A stretch of 29,352 bases of DNA from an uncultured Collinsella sp. GTDB lineage: Bacteria; Actinomycetota; Coriobacteriia; Coriobacteriales; Coriobacteriaceae. The stretch's first letter is position 1; every line of letters starts with the position of its first letter. The notes under the pieces are model-generated. The model made no database searches. It had not been told where the DNA came from and saw only the letters and a program-made list of their open reading frames with translations. The stretch spans positions 1-29,352 of the forward strand of contig CALBUZ010000196.1 of assembly GCA_937969105.1 (NCBI GenBank), given 5' to 3'. The position numbers were made by a program, and so were the translations under genes. Shown in pieces: positions 6,853 to 15,058 of this stretch.

Positions 6853-7323
6853 ATGGATACCCTTCCCATCACCACGCCGCGCCAAGCTGGCATCTATGTG
6901 CGTCAGGCACGCGAGTCGCAGGGAATCACCCGTGCAACCCTCGCTAAAAAAGCCGGCGTTTCGGAGCGCCTGCTCGCATCGCTCGAGCTAGGAGACGCCA
7001 CCGGCATTCGGCTCAACAAGCTGCTGACGATTTTTAATGCTCTTGGACTGGCACTCGCCGCTCAAGGGGATATCGGCGAAGCGAAAAACGAGCGACCAGT
7101 CGACGCCCCGCATGCCAATCCGCTGCCTCGCAGCATCCCCAGGCGCCATCACACTCAACGTCCTCATCATCGCAACCGTCGTAGTACCCCCATTCCGGCT
7201 CTTGCAGATGCCCCCTTTACATCCGCACTCTACGACGAGGTCTTCGCCGATTTCGCCATGTCCAATCTCGGAGTCTCGATTGCCGCAAACGTATCTAACC
7301 AAACCAAGCCCGAAGGGAAATAG
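6853..7323 (+). CDS. hipB: HipB-like antitoxin, XRE helix-turn-helix, with long C-terminal extension
   Basis: This is the antitoxin and transcriptional repressor of the downstream HipA kinase. I start at the ATG at 6853 (MDTLPITTPRQAG), which has GGAGA six bases upstream; the ATG at 6838 lies inside the operator. Residues 10-65 form a Cro/CI-type helix-turn-helix (VRQARESQGITRATLAKKAG, then SERLLASLELGD). The remaining ~80 residues are unusual: a His/Pro/Arg-rich linker (about 90-115) followed by a short acidic/hydrophobic tail. Typical HipB proteins end soon after the DNA-binding fold. It is three bases from hipA. Confidence 0.85.
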   Translation: MDTLPITTPRQAGIYVRQARESQGITRATLAKKAGVSERLLASLELGDATGIRLNKLLTIFNALGLALAAQGDIGEAKNERPVDAPHANPLPRSIPRRHHTQRPHHRNRRSTPIPALADAPFTSALYDEVFADFAMSNLGVSIAANVSNQTKPEGK

Positions 7324-7326
7324 CCA

Positions 7327-8631
7327 ATGGCCAGAACATCACTTCGGACCATTATTTGCGGCGTACCTGCGGGAACGCTCACGCAAGATGAGAACGGTCT
7401 TATCAGCTTTACCTACGATCATGACTATGACGGGCCAGCCCTATCGACCAACATACCCGTATCGAATCGCACATACGGACAACAAGTCATGAATCCGTAC
7501 CTGTTTGGCCTCCTACCCGACAGCGAGGACCAACGAAAAGCGATTGCCACCGAATTCGACGTTAGGCCCAACAATCCCGTTGCGTTGCTCAGCCATATCG
7601 GACTCGACTGTCCGGGCGGAGTGCAGTTTTGTGCCGAAGAAGAGGCCGACGCCGTCCTGCATCGCGCTGGCGAATATCGCCCTATAGACGACCACGAAAT
7701 TGCTCTCCGTCTCAAGTCGATCAGAGATAACCGCGATGCATCGTGGATGGGTCTAGATGAAAGTTGGTCACTTGGAGGCAATCAGGGCAAGTTCGCGCTC
7801 GCGTTCATAAACGGCCGCTGGTGCGAATGCATGGGCTCCTCGCCCACGACGCATATTTTCAAAAATGGCGTTATCGGATTTAAACTCGAGGCTCTGAATG
7901 AGTTTGTCTGCATGAAAAGCGCCCAGCGCGCCGGTATCGCAACGGCAAACGTCGAATATCGTATGTTTGAGGACGAACCCGCCCTCATTGTTGAGCGCTA
8001 TGACCGCGTGAAAGTCGAAGACGGAACGATCAGGCGCCTACATCAAGAAGACCTCTGTCAGGCACTTGGGGTGATGCCCGCCCAAAAGTACACGGCAGAC
8101 GGCGGCCCGACCACCCGCGATATTCAAGAGCTCCTCGTAAATACGAGCCACCATCAACTTAACCTGTATCTGTTTACGCAGATACTGTTCTTCAACGCCA
8201 TTATCGGCGCACCGGATGCGCATGCGAAAAACTATTCCCTGCTCCTTGGAAACGACGGCGCAGCCATGATGGCTCGAATGTACGATGTCGCTTCGGGCTT
8301 GGCGTACGAGCGCATGCGCCGCCGGGCGCGCCTTGCCATGAGCGTTGGCGGCGAAAATCGTGTGGGGCGCATCGGTCCAGGCGCCATCCGCCGATACCAC
8401 GGTATGGGCGACCCCGCACTGGAGGCGGCGCTCACCGATGCCGGGCTATCCGAGAAGTTTTGCTTTGCGACCATGATGGACCTCGCCTACGAGGTACCCA
8501 TTTGCATGGAAGAGGTCATGGACGAATACGCCGACCTGCCCGGCATGGCGGACCTGCGCGAGCATATGCTCGGCCCCGTCCGCGAAAACTGCCAGCGCAC
8601 CCTCGACCTCATCAAGGCGGATATGGGCTAG
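7327..8631 (+). CDS. hipA: HipA-family Ser/Thr kinase toxin
   Basis: HipA kinases stop growth by phosphorylating glutamyl-tRNA synthetase or a related target. The 434-residue length matches the full-length family. The N-terminal subdomain shows PVSNRTYG and YLFGLLPDSEDQR (about 44-70). The phosphate-binding loop is SLGGNQGKFAL (148-158). A hinge region with LIVERYDR and RLHQEDLCQALG follows. The catalytic loop APDAHAKNYSLL (295-306, catalytic Asp 297) and the metal-binding YDVASGL (319-325) are both intact, so the kinase looks active. It is co-transcribed with hipB and followed by a bidirectional terminator. The cellular target is inferred from family. Confidence 0.92.
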   Translation: MARTSLRTIICGVPAGTLTQDENGLISFTYDHDYDGPALSTNIPVSNRTYGQQVMNPYLFGLLPDSEDQRKAIATEFDVRPNNPVALLSHIGLDCPGGVQFCAEEEADAVLHRAGEYRPIDDHEIALRLKSIRDNRDASWMGLDESWSLGGNQGKFALAFINGRWCECMGSSPTTHIFKNGVIGFKLEALNEFVCMKSAQRAGIATANVEYRMFEDEPALIVERYDRVKVEDGTIRRLHQEDLCQALGVMPAQKYTADGGPTTRDIQELLVNTSHHQLNLYLFTQILFFNAIIGAPDAHAKNYSLLLGNDGAAMMARMYDVASGLAYERMRRRARLAMSVGGENRVGRIGPGAIRRYHGMGDPALEAALTDAGLSEKFCFATMMDLAYEVPICMEEVMDEYADLPGMADLREHMLGPVRENCQRTLDLIKADMG

Positions 8632-8661
8632 GTGGCCGCAATTTCCCATTTCCCAAAAGAA

Positions 8662-8703
8662 GAGAGGGGGCACCCATCGCAAAAGCTCGGGTGCCCCCCT
8701 CTC
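8662..8703. terminator. Bidirectional terminator between hipA and pepD
   Basis: A 14-bp stem GAGAGGGGGCACCC / GGGTGCCCCCCTCTC (one extra C) separates two convergent genes. On the minus strand it is followed by TTCTTTTGGG, favouring termination of pepD; on the plus strand the tail is less T-rich. Confidence 0.8.
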
Positions 8704-8758
8704 ATAATGTCATCTGCAATCCGCTAGCACGTGGCTCGGACTGCTGCCAGCGCAACCT

Positions 8759-10216
8759 TTACGCAGCGAGGCGCTTGAGGACATCGATGAGCAGCTCGTA
8801 GAAGCGCTCGGCAGAAGCGAGCTCCATGCTCTCGTCCGGGGTGTGGACATCGGAGAGCGTCGGGCCCACGGCGATGGCGTCCAGGCCGTGCAGGGCCTCG
8901 GCAAACAGGCCGCACTCAAGGCCGGCGTGAATGGACTCGATGCGCAGCTCGGAGCCAAAGAGCTCGCGATAGCTCTCGACAAAGATGTCGCGGACCGGCG
9001 AATGCTCGGCATAGCTCCAGCCGGGATACTCGAACTCAAACTTGGCGTCGAAGCCCAGGACATCGGCCAGCGTCTGCAGGCGGTCCTTGAACTCGTTCTG
9101 CAGCGAGGTGATCGAGGAGCGCGGGGACAGCATGATCTTGACCTGGTCGTCAGAGGTGGCAACCACACCGATGTTGGAGGAAACCTCGACGGAGCCGTCG
9201 GTGGCGACGTTGCGGCGAATCACGCCGTTAGGGGCAAGACGCAGGGCGCGGATGAGGGCAAGCGCGGACTTCTGGTCCATGGCCTCGACCTCGGCGTCGT
9301 CGGCAATCTCGACGGTGCAGGTAAAGCCGGGGTCGAAGACCTCGAGCTCGGCAGTGACGTCGGCGATGATGCCCTTTGCAATCTCGGCCGCGGCCTCGGC
9401 GGCGGCATGGTCGGCGTAGACCAGCTCGGCCTTGCACTCACGGTTGATGGCGTTGTCCTTAGTGCCGCCGTTAAAGCTGACGATGGCAGGCTCGCCGGCG
9501 ACCATCAGGCGGTCGATGATGCGAGCCATGATGAGGTTGCCGTTGCCGCGCTCCAGGTTGATGTCGGCGCCGGAGTGACCACCCAGCAGGCCGGAGATTT
9601 CGAGCGTAAGGGTGCTGCCGGTCTTGTGCTCGCGCACGATGGGGCAGGTGTAGGTAACGACGACGCCGCCGGCGCAGCTGACGGTGGCCACGCCCTCCTC
9701 CTCGGAATCGAGGTTGATCATGGTGCGGGCGCTGATCTGTGACTTGTCGAGCGTCTCGGCGCCAACCAGGCCGGTCTCCTCGTCGGTGGTGAACACGCAC
9801 TCGAGGGCCGGATGAGCAATCGAATCGTCGTTGAGCACGGTAAGCATCAGAGCGACAGCAATGCCGTTGTCGGCGCCCAGGGTGGTGCCGTTAGCGGTGA
9901 GGACGCCGTCCTTGACGACCAGGTCGATACCGTCGGTCGTAAAGTCGTGCTCAACGGAGCCCAACTTGTCGCACACCATATCGATATGGCCCTGCAGCAT
10001 CACGGTCGGGGCATTCTCGGCACCGGCAGATGCGGGCTTGCGAATGATGACGTTGTAGACCTCGTCCTGATACACGTCGAGGCCGCGCTCCTTGGCAAAC
10101 GCAACCAGGAAATCGCTGATGCCCTTCTCGTTGCCAGACCCACGGGGGATCGCGCTGACCTCCTCAAAGAAATGGAACAGCTGGGCGGGCTCGTAGCCGG
10201 TAATCTTGTAGTCCAT
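8759..10216 (-). CDS. pepD: Aminoacyl-histidine dipeptidase (Xaa-His dipeptidase), M20C
   Basis: This cytoplasmic zinc dipeptidase cleaves carnosine-like and other dipeptides. The start is ATG at 10216 (MDYKITGYEP), with AAGGAGG just upstream, giving 485 residues as in the PepD family. Metal and catalytic residues are in place: QGHIDMV (H77, D79), LGADNGIA (D116), TTDEETG (E146/E147), NLDSEEEG and a C-terminal HAGLECG. A lid domain lies between about residues 200 and 390 (GLLGGHSGADINLERGNG marks the hinge). It is transcribed alone, with a promoter at 10261-10289 and the shared terminator downstream. Confidence 0.94.
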   Translation of the reverse strand: MDYKITGYEPAQLFHFFEEVSAIPRGSGNEKGISDFLVAFAKERGLDVYQDEVYNVIIRKPASAGAENAPTVMLQGHIDMVCDKLGSVEHDFTTDGIDLVVKDGVLTANGTTLGADNGIAVALMLTVLNDDSIAHPALECVFTTDEETGLVGAETLDKSQISARTMINLDSEEEGVATVSCAGGVVVTYTCPIVREHKTGSTLTLEISGLLGGHSGADINLERGNGNLIMARIIDRLMVAGEPAIVSFNGGTKDNAINRECKAELVYADHAAAEAAAEIAKGIIADVTAELEVFDPGFTCTVEIADDAEVEAMDQKSALALIRALRLAPNGVIRRNVATDGSVEVSSNIGVVATSDDQVKIMLSPRSSITSLQNEFKDRLQTLADVLGFDAKFEFEYPGWSYAEHSPVRDIFVESYRELFGSELRIESIHAGLECGLFAEALHGLDAIAVGPTLSDVHTPDESMELASAERFYELLIDVLKRLAA

Positions 10217-10260
10217 GGTGCCTCCTTGGCGCAACTGGTTAGACAATAAGACATGCGACT

Positions 10261-10289
10261 TGTATATTCCCAGACTTTACGTGCATAAA
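10261..10289 (-). promoter_or_regulatory. Predicted pepD promoter
   Basis: On the minus strand, TTTATG (-35) and TATACA (-10) are separated by 17 bases, about 45 bases upstream of the pepD ATG. The promoter is flanked by ACTGGTT (10236-10242) and its inverse AACCAGT (10287-10293), which could be a repressor loop site or chance. Confidence 0.5.
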
Positions 10290-10301
10290 CCAGTCGAAAA
10301 C

Positions 10302-10325
10302 GCCGAGCGCTCTCGCATCATCGGC
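10302..10325 (-). terminator. Weak terminator candidate downstream of the PIN gene
   Basis: GCCGA/TCGGC with a 14-nt loop, followed on the minus strand by GTTTTCG. The stem is short, so this is tentative. Confidence 0.35.
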
Positions 10326-10363
10326 TAACGGCGAGGAACGTCACTTTATCAAGATGGAGCAGG

Positions 10364-10885
10364 CTAGATGGACAGGGCGGATGAGCTGTTGACCTCTCCA
10401 ACCAACCTCAACGCCTTTTCAACGTTAATGCATACACCATTGGTATGTTTAATGAGATTTTTATCCTCGGTCACCACGTAATCGGCATCGATACGATTGG
10501 CGACGCCCAACATAAGGTCGTCCTCGAAGTCGTTGTGATGATACTTGAACACAAAGGAGTCGAAGACCTCGTCTGCACCGACCGGCGCGATGAGGGCGAG
10601 CTCGCGCATCTGCCGAACGCATGCCCAGGCCGTTTCGTCCGCCGCCGCAATGGCGTTATCGCTCAGCGAACCATTCTTCCTTCGGCACTCCCTCTTAATC
10701 GCCGCCGAGACAAGATACGAGACATCTTTGACCGAAAGAGACGAGGCAAACAGGGCAATCTGCTCCGAGACATCGGCAATCTCGATCAGATGGACGACGT
10801 TTGCCGTACGGTCAGACCTACCAGAAAAATAATCCATCCATACATTGGTATCGATGAGCAACTTGAGGATTCCGCCCGCACTCAT
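10364..10885 (-). CDS. PIN-domain ribonuclease toxin
   Basis: This 173-residue protein belongs to the PIN nuclease superfamily, typical of VapC-like toxins that cut RNA. Acidic metal-binding positions are visible: D12 in LLIDTNVWMDYF, the mid-domain glutamate region, DFEDDLMLG (about 125-133) and ADYVVTEDKNL (about 138-148). I use the ATG at 10885 because it overlaps the ancestral antitoxin stop as ATGA; a GTG four codons upstream is also possible. It is the second gene of a toxin-antitoxin pair whose antitoxin gene carries a frameshift. The target RNA is unknown. Confidence 0.85.
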   Translation of the reverse strand: MSAGGILKLLIDTNVWMDYFSGRSDRTANVVHLIEIADVSEQIALFASSLSVKDVSYLVSAAIKRECRRKNGSLSDNAIAAADETAWACVRQMRELALIAPVGADEVFDSFVFKYHHNDFEDDLMLGVANRIDADYVVTEDKNLIKHTNGVCINVEKALRLVGEVNSSSALSI

Positions 10886-11197
10886 AGCTCCACCCACTCG
10901 GGATAGCGATCGGCCATGGCTTCCTCATAGAGGTCGTCGTAGTCACCCGAGAACTCAGGGATGGGGATGCCGTATTTGAGGCACGAATCGCTGGTTCGCC
11001 TCGTCGGAGAGAATCTCTGCGCTCCCCTCCTTTGAAGGCATGCGTTCGTTGATGACCAGATATTCCCAAAGCGCCCGAACAGCCTGCGACGGCGTCATGC
11101 CGATATGGGCAAGCACGGTATCTCCCGCTTCTTTGAGCTGGCGATCTATGCGCACGTTCATCTGAACTGGCCGTGTATCGAGTATTGACGTAGGCAT
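10882..11197 (-). pseudogene. RelB/DinJ-like antitoxin gene, frameshifted
   Basis: The gene starts at the ATG at 11197 (MPTSILDTRPVQMNVRIDRQ) with AGGAG five bases upstream. The N terminus is a ribbon-helix-helix RelB/DinJ-type fold (QMNVRIDRQLKEAG, then IGMTPSQAVRALWEYL). In its own frame it stops early at 10955 after FVPQIRHPHP. One frame over, from about 10995, the sequence continues without a stop as SCLKYGIPIPEFSGDYDDLY and finishes PEWVEL exactly where its TGA overlaps the toxin ATG (10882-10885). This acidic tail is what a PIN-binding antitoxin needs. One extra base near 10991-11000 explains it: a real mutation or an assembly/sequencing error. Confidence 0.75.
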
Positions 11198-11208
11198 ATC
11201 AGCTCCTT

Positions 11209-11239
11209 TGCTATACGTATCTTTAGATTTAGTATAGCA
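11209..11239 (-). promoter_or_regulatory. Toxin-antitoxin promoter and operator
   Basis: TGCTATAC (11209-11216) and GTATAGCA (11232-11239) form an 8-bp inverted repeat with a 15-bp spacer. One arm overlaps a TATACT -10 box on the minus strand (11231-11236), 34 bases upstream of the antitoxin start. This fits autoregulation by the RHH antitoxin. A good -35 is not obvious. Confidence 0.65.
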
Positions 11240-11260
11240 CGAAAGATATGAGCGCATTTC

Positions 11261-11300
11261 AATGGAAATGGGGGCGCTTCCTCATCGGAAACGCCCCCAT
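11261..11300 (-). terminator. Intrinsic terminator of clpC
   Basis: On the minus strand ATGGGGGCGTTTCC pairs with GGAAGCGCCCCCAT (14 bp with a G-U pair), loop GATGA, followed by TTCCATT. It ends clpC before the toxin-antitoxin promoter. Confidence 0.85.
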
Positions 11301-11322
11301 CTTGCAAGGTTATGCTCAATCC

Positions 11323-13965
11323 CTACAGCGCGCCGGAACCGGCTTGCATCATGCCGCCAGGGCCCGAGGTCACGCCGCCGCTCACGGGCGCGGCGTTGCC
11401 GGTGTGCGGTGCCGTCGGGACGGTATCGCCACCGAGCGCGCCGGCAGGACGCGGTGCCGGGATCTCGCCCGTGCCATGGCTAAAGACAAACTTGCCATCG
11501 GCCACGTCGCACAGGACGGTATCGCCCTCGCCCCACTCGCCGGCCAAAAGCTCCTCGGACAGCGGGTCCTCGATGAGCTTTTGGATGGCACGACGCAGCG
11601 GACGCGCACCGTTGGTGAGGTCGGTACCCTCGGCCACGATCTTGTCGTACGCCGCATCGGTGAGCTTGATGTTCATGCCGTTGGCAATCAAACGCTGACG
11701 TAGGTCGTCCACCAGCAGGTGCGCGATCTTGGTGAGATTCTCGCCCGAGAGCTTCTGGAACACCACGATGTCGTCGATGCGGTTGAGCAGCTCGGGGCGG
11801 AACAGGCGCTTGAGCTCGCCCATCGCGCGACCGCGGATCTCGCTCGACGTGAGACCCTGCTCGCCGGTAGTGCCAAAGCCAACGCTCGCATCCTGCGCAA
11901 TCTCGCGGGCGCCCACGTTGGACGTCATGATGATCACGGTGTTGCGGAAGTCGACCGTCTTGCCCTGGCTATCGGTCAGGCGGCCCTCCTCCAGCACCTG
12001 CAGCAAGATGTTGAAGATATCGGGGTGTGCCTTCTCGATCTCGTCGAACAGCACGACCGAATACGGGTGACGACGAACGGCCTTGGTGAGCTGGCCGCCC
12101 TCGTCGTGACCGACGTAACCAGGAGGGCTACCGATGAGCTTGGAGACCTCGAACTCGCTACCGAACTCGGACATATCGAAGCTGATGAGCGCATCCTTGC
12201 TGCCAAAGAGGTACTCGGCGAGCGTCTTGGCGAGCTCGGTCTTGCCCGTGCCGGTGGGACCCAGGAAGATAAAGCTGCCGCCGGGGCGACGCGGATCCTT
12301 GAGCGGCGAGCGGCTGCGGCGCACGGCCTTGGCAACTGCCTCGACAGCCTCATCCTGACCGATGATGCGCGTCTTGAGCACGCTTTCGGCTTGCAGCAGG
12401 CGACGGCTCTCGCTCTCGGTAAGCGAGGACACCGGCACGCCCGAAGTCACGGACACGATGTCGGCAATCTGACTCACGTCGATGGTGAGCGGGCTGGCGT
12501 CGAGCTCGGCGGTCCAGGCAGCCTTGGCCTCGGCGAGCTCAATCTCGGCGGCCTTCTGCTGCTCGGTGATCTCGGCGGCCTTGTTCATATCGTCGCTCTC
12601 GGTGGCCTCCTGTGCGGCAGCCTTGAGCTCCTCGATGCGATGTTCGGCCTCGCGCACCGGCTCGGGCGCGCGATTCGCGGCGATGCGAGCGCGAGCACCG
12701 GCCTCGTCGATGAGGTCGATGGCCTTATCGGGCAGGAAGCGATCCTGGATGTAGCGGTTGGAAAGGTTCGCGGCGGCCTCGATAGCACCCTGCGTATAGC
12801 GCACATGGTGGTGCTCCTCGTAGCGCGGCTTGAGCGCGGTCAGGATCTTGACCGTGTCCTCGACGCTCGGCTCCTCGACATCGATGGTCTGGAAGCGACG
12901 CTCAAAGGCCGGGTCCTTGGTGAGGTACTTGCGGAATTCCTCGGCCGTGGTGGCGCCGATAATCTGGAAAGCACCGCGCGCGAGCACGGGCTTGAGCATG
13001 GAGCTCGCGTCGATGGAGCCCTCGGCAGAACCGGCACCGATGATAGTGTGCATCTCGTCGATAAACAGGATGACGTCGTCGGCTTCGGTGGCCTCCTGGA
13101 TCACGTTCTTGAGGCGCTCCTCAAACTCGCCGCGATACTTGGCACCCGCCACGAGGCCCGGCAGGTCGAGCGTCCAGATATTCTGGTTCATGAGGTTCTC
13201 GGGCACGTTGCCGGCTGCAATCTGCTGAGCTAGGCCCTCGACGATGGCCGTCTTGCCCACGCCGGGATCGCCCAGAATGAGCGGGTTGTTCTTGGTGCGG
13301 CGCGAAAGGATCTCCATCATGCGCTGGACTTCCTTTTCGCGACCGATCACGGGGTCGAGCTCGCCGTCGCGCGCCTTCTGCGTGAGGTTGGTCGCGAACT
13401 GCTTGAGCGTATCGGTGCCACTCCCCTTTTGCTGAGAGGCATCCGAGCCGCTAAAGAACGGCAGGCCCGCACCGGGACGACCAGCACCGGCGCCGGCGAG
13501 CGGACGCTTCTTGTCCTGGTCCTTGGCGGTGAGTTTCTCGATAGCCTTTTTGATGGAGGCGGACGACACACCCAGGCGCATGAGGATGTCCATGGCCATG
13601 CCGTTGCCCTCTTCGACGATGCCGATCAGCAAGTGCTCGGTCGACACGTAGGTCTGGTTGTTTTCACGCGCCACGCGGAAGGAGCGCTCCATCACGCTGA
13701 TGACGAGCGGCGTAAAGGCGAGCTTGGCCGCCTCGGTCTCCTCACTGGGCTCGGGAACCGTGGTCTGAACCTCTTTGAGAGTATCCATGATGTCATCGTA
13801 GGAGATGTCGAGCGAACGCAATGCCTCGGCGGCAATGCCCTCGTCCTCCTTGGCAAGCGCGAGCAGCAGGTGCTCGGTGCCCACCTTATTTGAATGAAGA
13901 TCGAGCGCCTCTTGTTTGGCCATAGACATGACCTTACGCGCACGATCGGTAAAACGGTCTAACAT
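11323..13965 (-). CDS. clpC: ATP-dependent Clp protease ATPase subunit ClpC
   Basis: This AAA+ unfoldase feeds substrates to ClpP in protein quality control and regulated proteolysis. I start at the ATG at 13965 ([12 protein letters not shown]), the canonical ClpC N terminus, with AGAGGA upstream, giving 880 residues. Two Clp_N repeats (about 1-140) precede the first ATPase (Walker A GDPGVGKT at 232-239; Walker B LFIDEMHT). A middle coiled-coil region ([14 protein letters not shown]) follows, then the second ATPase (GPTGTGKT) and the D2-small domain. The C terminus carries a ~45-residue Gly/Pro/Ala-rich tail unlike Bacillus ClpC. No CtsR-type operator was recognised upstream; the leader has a stable hairpin. 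Confidence 0.96.
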   Translation of the reverse strand: MLDRFTDRARKVMSMAKQEALDLHSNKVGTEHLLLALAKEDEGIAAEALRSLDISYDDIMDTLKEVQTTVPEPSEETEAAKLAFTPLVISVMERSFRVARENNQTYVSTEHLLIGIVEEGNGMAMDILMRLGVSSASIKKAIEKLTAKDQDKKRPLAGAGAGRPGAGLPFFSGSDASQQKGSGTDTLKQFATNLTQKARDGELDPVIGREKEVQRMMEILSRRTKNNPLILGDPGVGKTAIVEGLAQQIAAGNVPENLMNQNIWTLDLPGLVAGAKYRGEFEERLKNVIQEATEADDVILFIDEMHTIIGAGSAEGSIDASSMLKPVLARGAFQIIGATTAEEFRKYLTKDPAFERRFQTIDVEEPSVEDTVKILTALKPRYEEHHHVRYTQGAIEAAANLSNRYIQDRFLPDKAIDLIDEAGARARIAANRAPEPVREAEHRIEELKAAAQEATESDDMNKAAEITEQQKAAEIELAEAKAAWTAELDASPLTIDVSQIADIVSVTSGVPVSSLTESESRRLLQAESVLKTRIIGQDEAVEAVAKAVRRSRSPLKDPRRPGGSFIFLGPTGTGKTELAKTLAEYLFGSKDALISFDMSEFGSEFEVSKLIGSPPGYVGHDEGGQLTKAVRRHPYSVVLFDEIEKAHPDIFNILLQVLEEGRLTDSQGKTVDFRNTVIIMTSNVGAREIAQDASVGFGTTGEQGLTSSEIRGRAMGELKRLFRPELLNRIDDIVVFQKLSGENLTKIAHLLVDDLRQRLIANGMNIKLTDAAYDKIVAEGTDLTNGARPLRRAIQKLIEDPLSEELLAGEWGEGDTVLCDVADGKFVFSHGTGEIPAPRPAGALGGDTVPTAPHTGNAAPVSGGVTSGPGGMMQAGSGAL

Positions 13966-14001
13966 GCTAGTTCCTCTTAGACGAGCTAGTTTTTTCAAAC
14001 G

Positions 14002-14029
14002 CAAAGCGCCGCCCCGCGGCAGCGCTTTG
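14002..14029 (-). promoter_or_regulatory. Stable hairpin in the clpC leader
   Basis: In minus-strand RNA, CAAAGCGCUGCC pairs with GGCGGCGCUUUG over 12 bp (one U-G) closed by a GCGG tetraloop. It ends 36 bases before the clpC start and 19 bases from the predicted -10. It lacks a T-run, so it is more likely a stability or temperature/regulatory element than a terminator. Confidence 0.5.
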
Positions 14030-14047
14030 GTCTCTTTACCCATATGG

Positions 14048-14053
14048 AGTATA
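14048..14053 (-). promoter_or_regulatory. Candidate -10 box of clpC
   Basis: TATACT on the minus strand, 82 bases upstream of the clpC ATG. A matching -35 is weak (AGGAAA at 17 bases), as is common for activator- or stress-dependent promoters. Confidence 0.35.
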
Positions 14054-14151
14054 TGTTAACCGTTGGGACCTTTCCTGCCCGTAGCCGCGCGACAACGTCT
14101 ACAAAAAAGGAATCGCTCCGGTCTTTTTGGGAGTCTGGTCTTGAGCGTTGC

Positions 14152-14745
14152 CTAGCAGGCAGGCTCGGCGTCCATGCCCTCGGAAATGCTGGCAACCTCC
14201 TCGGCAGCGGGAGCACCCGGCATGTGCACGAGCTCCATGTGCGGCTCGGCAAAGACCGTGCCCACGGGGAAGGCGCGGCGGAAGACAAAACGAGCAACCG
14301 GACCGGCCACCAGCAGGTTCCAGGGCAGGGCCATGATAAAGTTGCGCGGGATGTTGACGAGCCACATCATCGGCAGCGTCTGCAAATTGGCGAGCGGGCC
14401 GCCGGGCATATGGAACAGTCCCTCGCACGCACCGTAGAACGACATGATGATGACCATGGGAACGACCATGCAGGAGCTGACGGCGAGCGTCATAGCGAGC
14501 GGCGAGCTCTTGCCCGGAGTAACCAGGAACTTGAAGGCGAAGCCTTTGGCCAGCGGGCTGGCAACAAACCAGTCGCAGCACATGGCAAAGACATAGGCAA
14601 CGGGGAAGCCGAGCCACGCAGCGGCAACGACTTCGCCGTTGATGGCCCCGTGCTGCAGGGCAACGTTGTAGATGCTCATCCAGAGCACCATGCAAAAGCA
14701 CATGATAAAGGTGAACAGCAGGCTCTCTCGTTTGTTGATAGGCAT
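14152..14745 (-). CDS. Putative membrane protein, duplicated DUF2798-like
   Basis: A 197-residue polytopic membrane protein of unknown function. I start at MPINKRESLLFTF (ATG 14745), because the 20 residues upstream look non-coding. Four hydrophobic helices are visible as two similar halves. Half one runs FTFIMCFCMVLWMSIYNVAL to WLGFPVAYVFAMCCDWFVAS; half two runs MTLAVSSCMVVPMVIIMSFYG to MMWLVNIPRNFIMALPWNLL. Each half ends in a short basic segment (AKGFAFKFL, ARFVFRRAF). This matches a tandem DUF2798 arrangement. The C-terminal tail is acidic and cytoplasmic. It sits behind its own promoter and a terminator-like leader. No function can be assigned. Confidence 0.75.
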   Translation of the reverse strand: MPINKRESLLFTFIMCFCMVLWMSIYNVALQHGAINGEVVAAAWLGFPVAYVFAMCCDWFVASPLAKGFAFKFLVTPGKSSPLAMTLAVSSCMVVPMVIIMSFYGACEGLFHMPGGPLANLQTLPMMWLVNIPRNFIMALPWNLLVAGPVARFVFRRAFPVGTVFAEPHMELVHMPGAPAAEEVASISEGMDAEPAC

Positions 14746-14789
14746 GAAGGGCAGATTCCTTTCTGTGTTACGCCGCGGCACCACGCAAC

Positions 14790-14840
14790 AAAAACGGGCG
14801 GGCAAGATGGAGCTGTTGGGACTTCATCTCGCCCGCCCGT
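14790..14840 (-). terminator. Terminator or attenuator in the leader of the DUF2798-like gene
   Basis: In minus-strand RNA a 16-bp stem (ACGGGCGGGC-G-AGAUG with CAUCU-U-GCCCGCCCGU) closes a 15-nt loop and is followed at once by UUUU. It lies downstream of a promoter (14877-14906) and 45 bases before the gene, so it would truncate a ~80-nt leader RNA. Confidence 0.75.
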
Positions 14841-14876
14841 GATACGTGCGTCTGCGACTACTTATGTGGTGGAACC

Positions 14877-14906
14877 AGCCTAGCACGAAAACCCCGCGCT
14901 TCGTAA
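14877..14906 (-). promoter_or_regulatory. Predicted promoter upstream of the attenuator
   Basis: On the minus strand, TTACGA and TAGGCT are 18 bases apart. Transcripts would start near 14870 and meet the strong terminator at 14790-14840 before the DUF2798-like gene. Confidence 0.4.
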
Positions 14907-14930
14907 GCGTTGAGTTTATGAAGATGCAGG

Positions 14931-15053
14931 GCACCAACAATCCCCCGACCCCATAAGTTGCGGTGGAATACGGACTGTTTTGACCCTTTAAGCAGCAATT
15001 CAGTCCCTATTTCACCGCAACTCATTTGGTGCAAAGTAACCTGTTCCCTTTGC
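14931..15053. repeat. Compound palindrome downstream of the ThrE-like gene
   Basis: A 22-position stem (14956-14977 with 15001-15022) has a single C-C mismatch and one G-U pair and encloses a 23-nt loop; its base is AGTTGCGGTG / CACCGCAACT. It is enclosed by GCACCAA (14931-14937) and TTGGTGC (15026-15032), and followed by a third hairpin GCAAAG / CTTTGC (15031-15036, 15048-15053). The 313-base stretch 14746-15058 holds only this element, the attenuator and its promoter. It looks like a REP- or MITE-type element, or a structured RNA; no coding is visible. Confidence 0.7.
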
Positions 15054-15058
15054 AACAA

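Noticed and set aside
10818..11069. Minus-strand frame of 83 codons within the antitoxin/toxin junction
   Set aside because: Ser/Thr/Arg-rich translation typical of an off-frame reading; the frameshifted antitoxin and the PIN gene explain the region better.
13966..14110. CtsR or HrcA/CIRCE operator upstream of clpC
   Set aside because: Neither the AGGTCAAA direct repeat nor the TTAGCACTC inverted repeat is present; a single AAAGGTCCC is not enough.
14746..14906. T-box or other known riboswitch ahead of the DUF2798-like gene
   Set aside because: The leader is only about 80 nt to the terminator and contains no recognised aptamer core; left as an unassigned attenuator.
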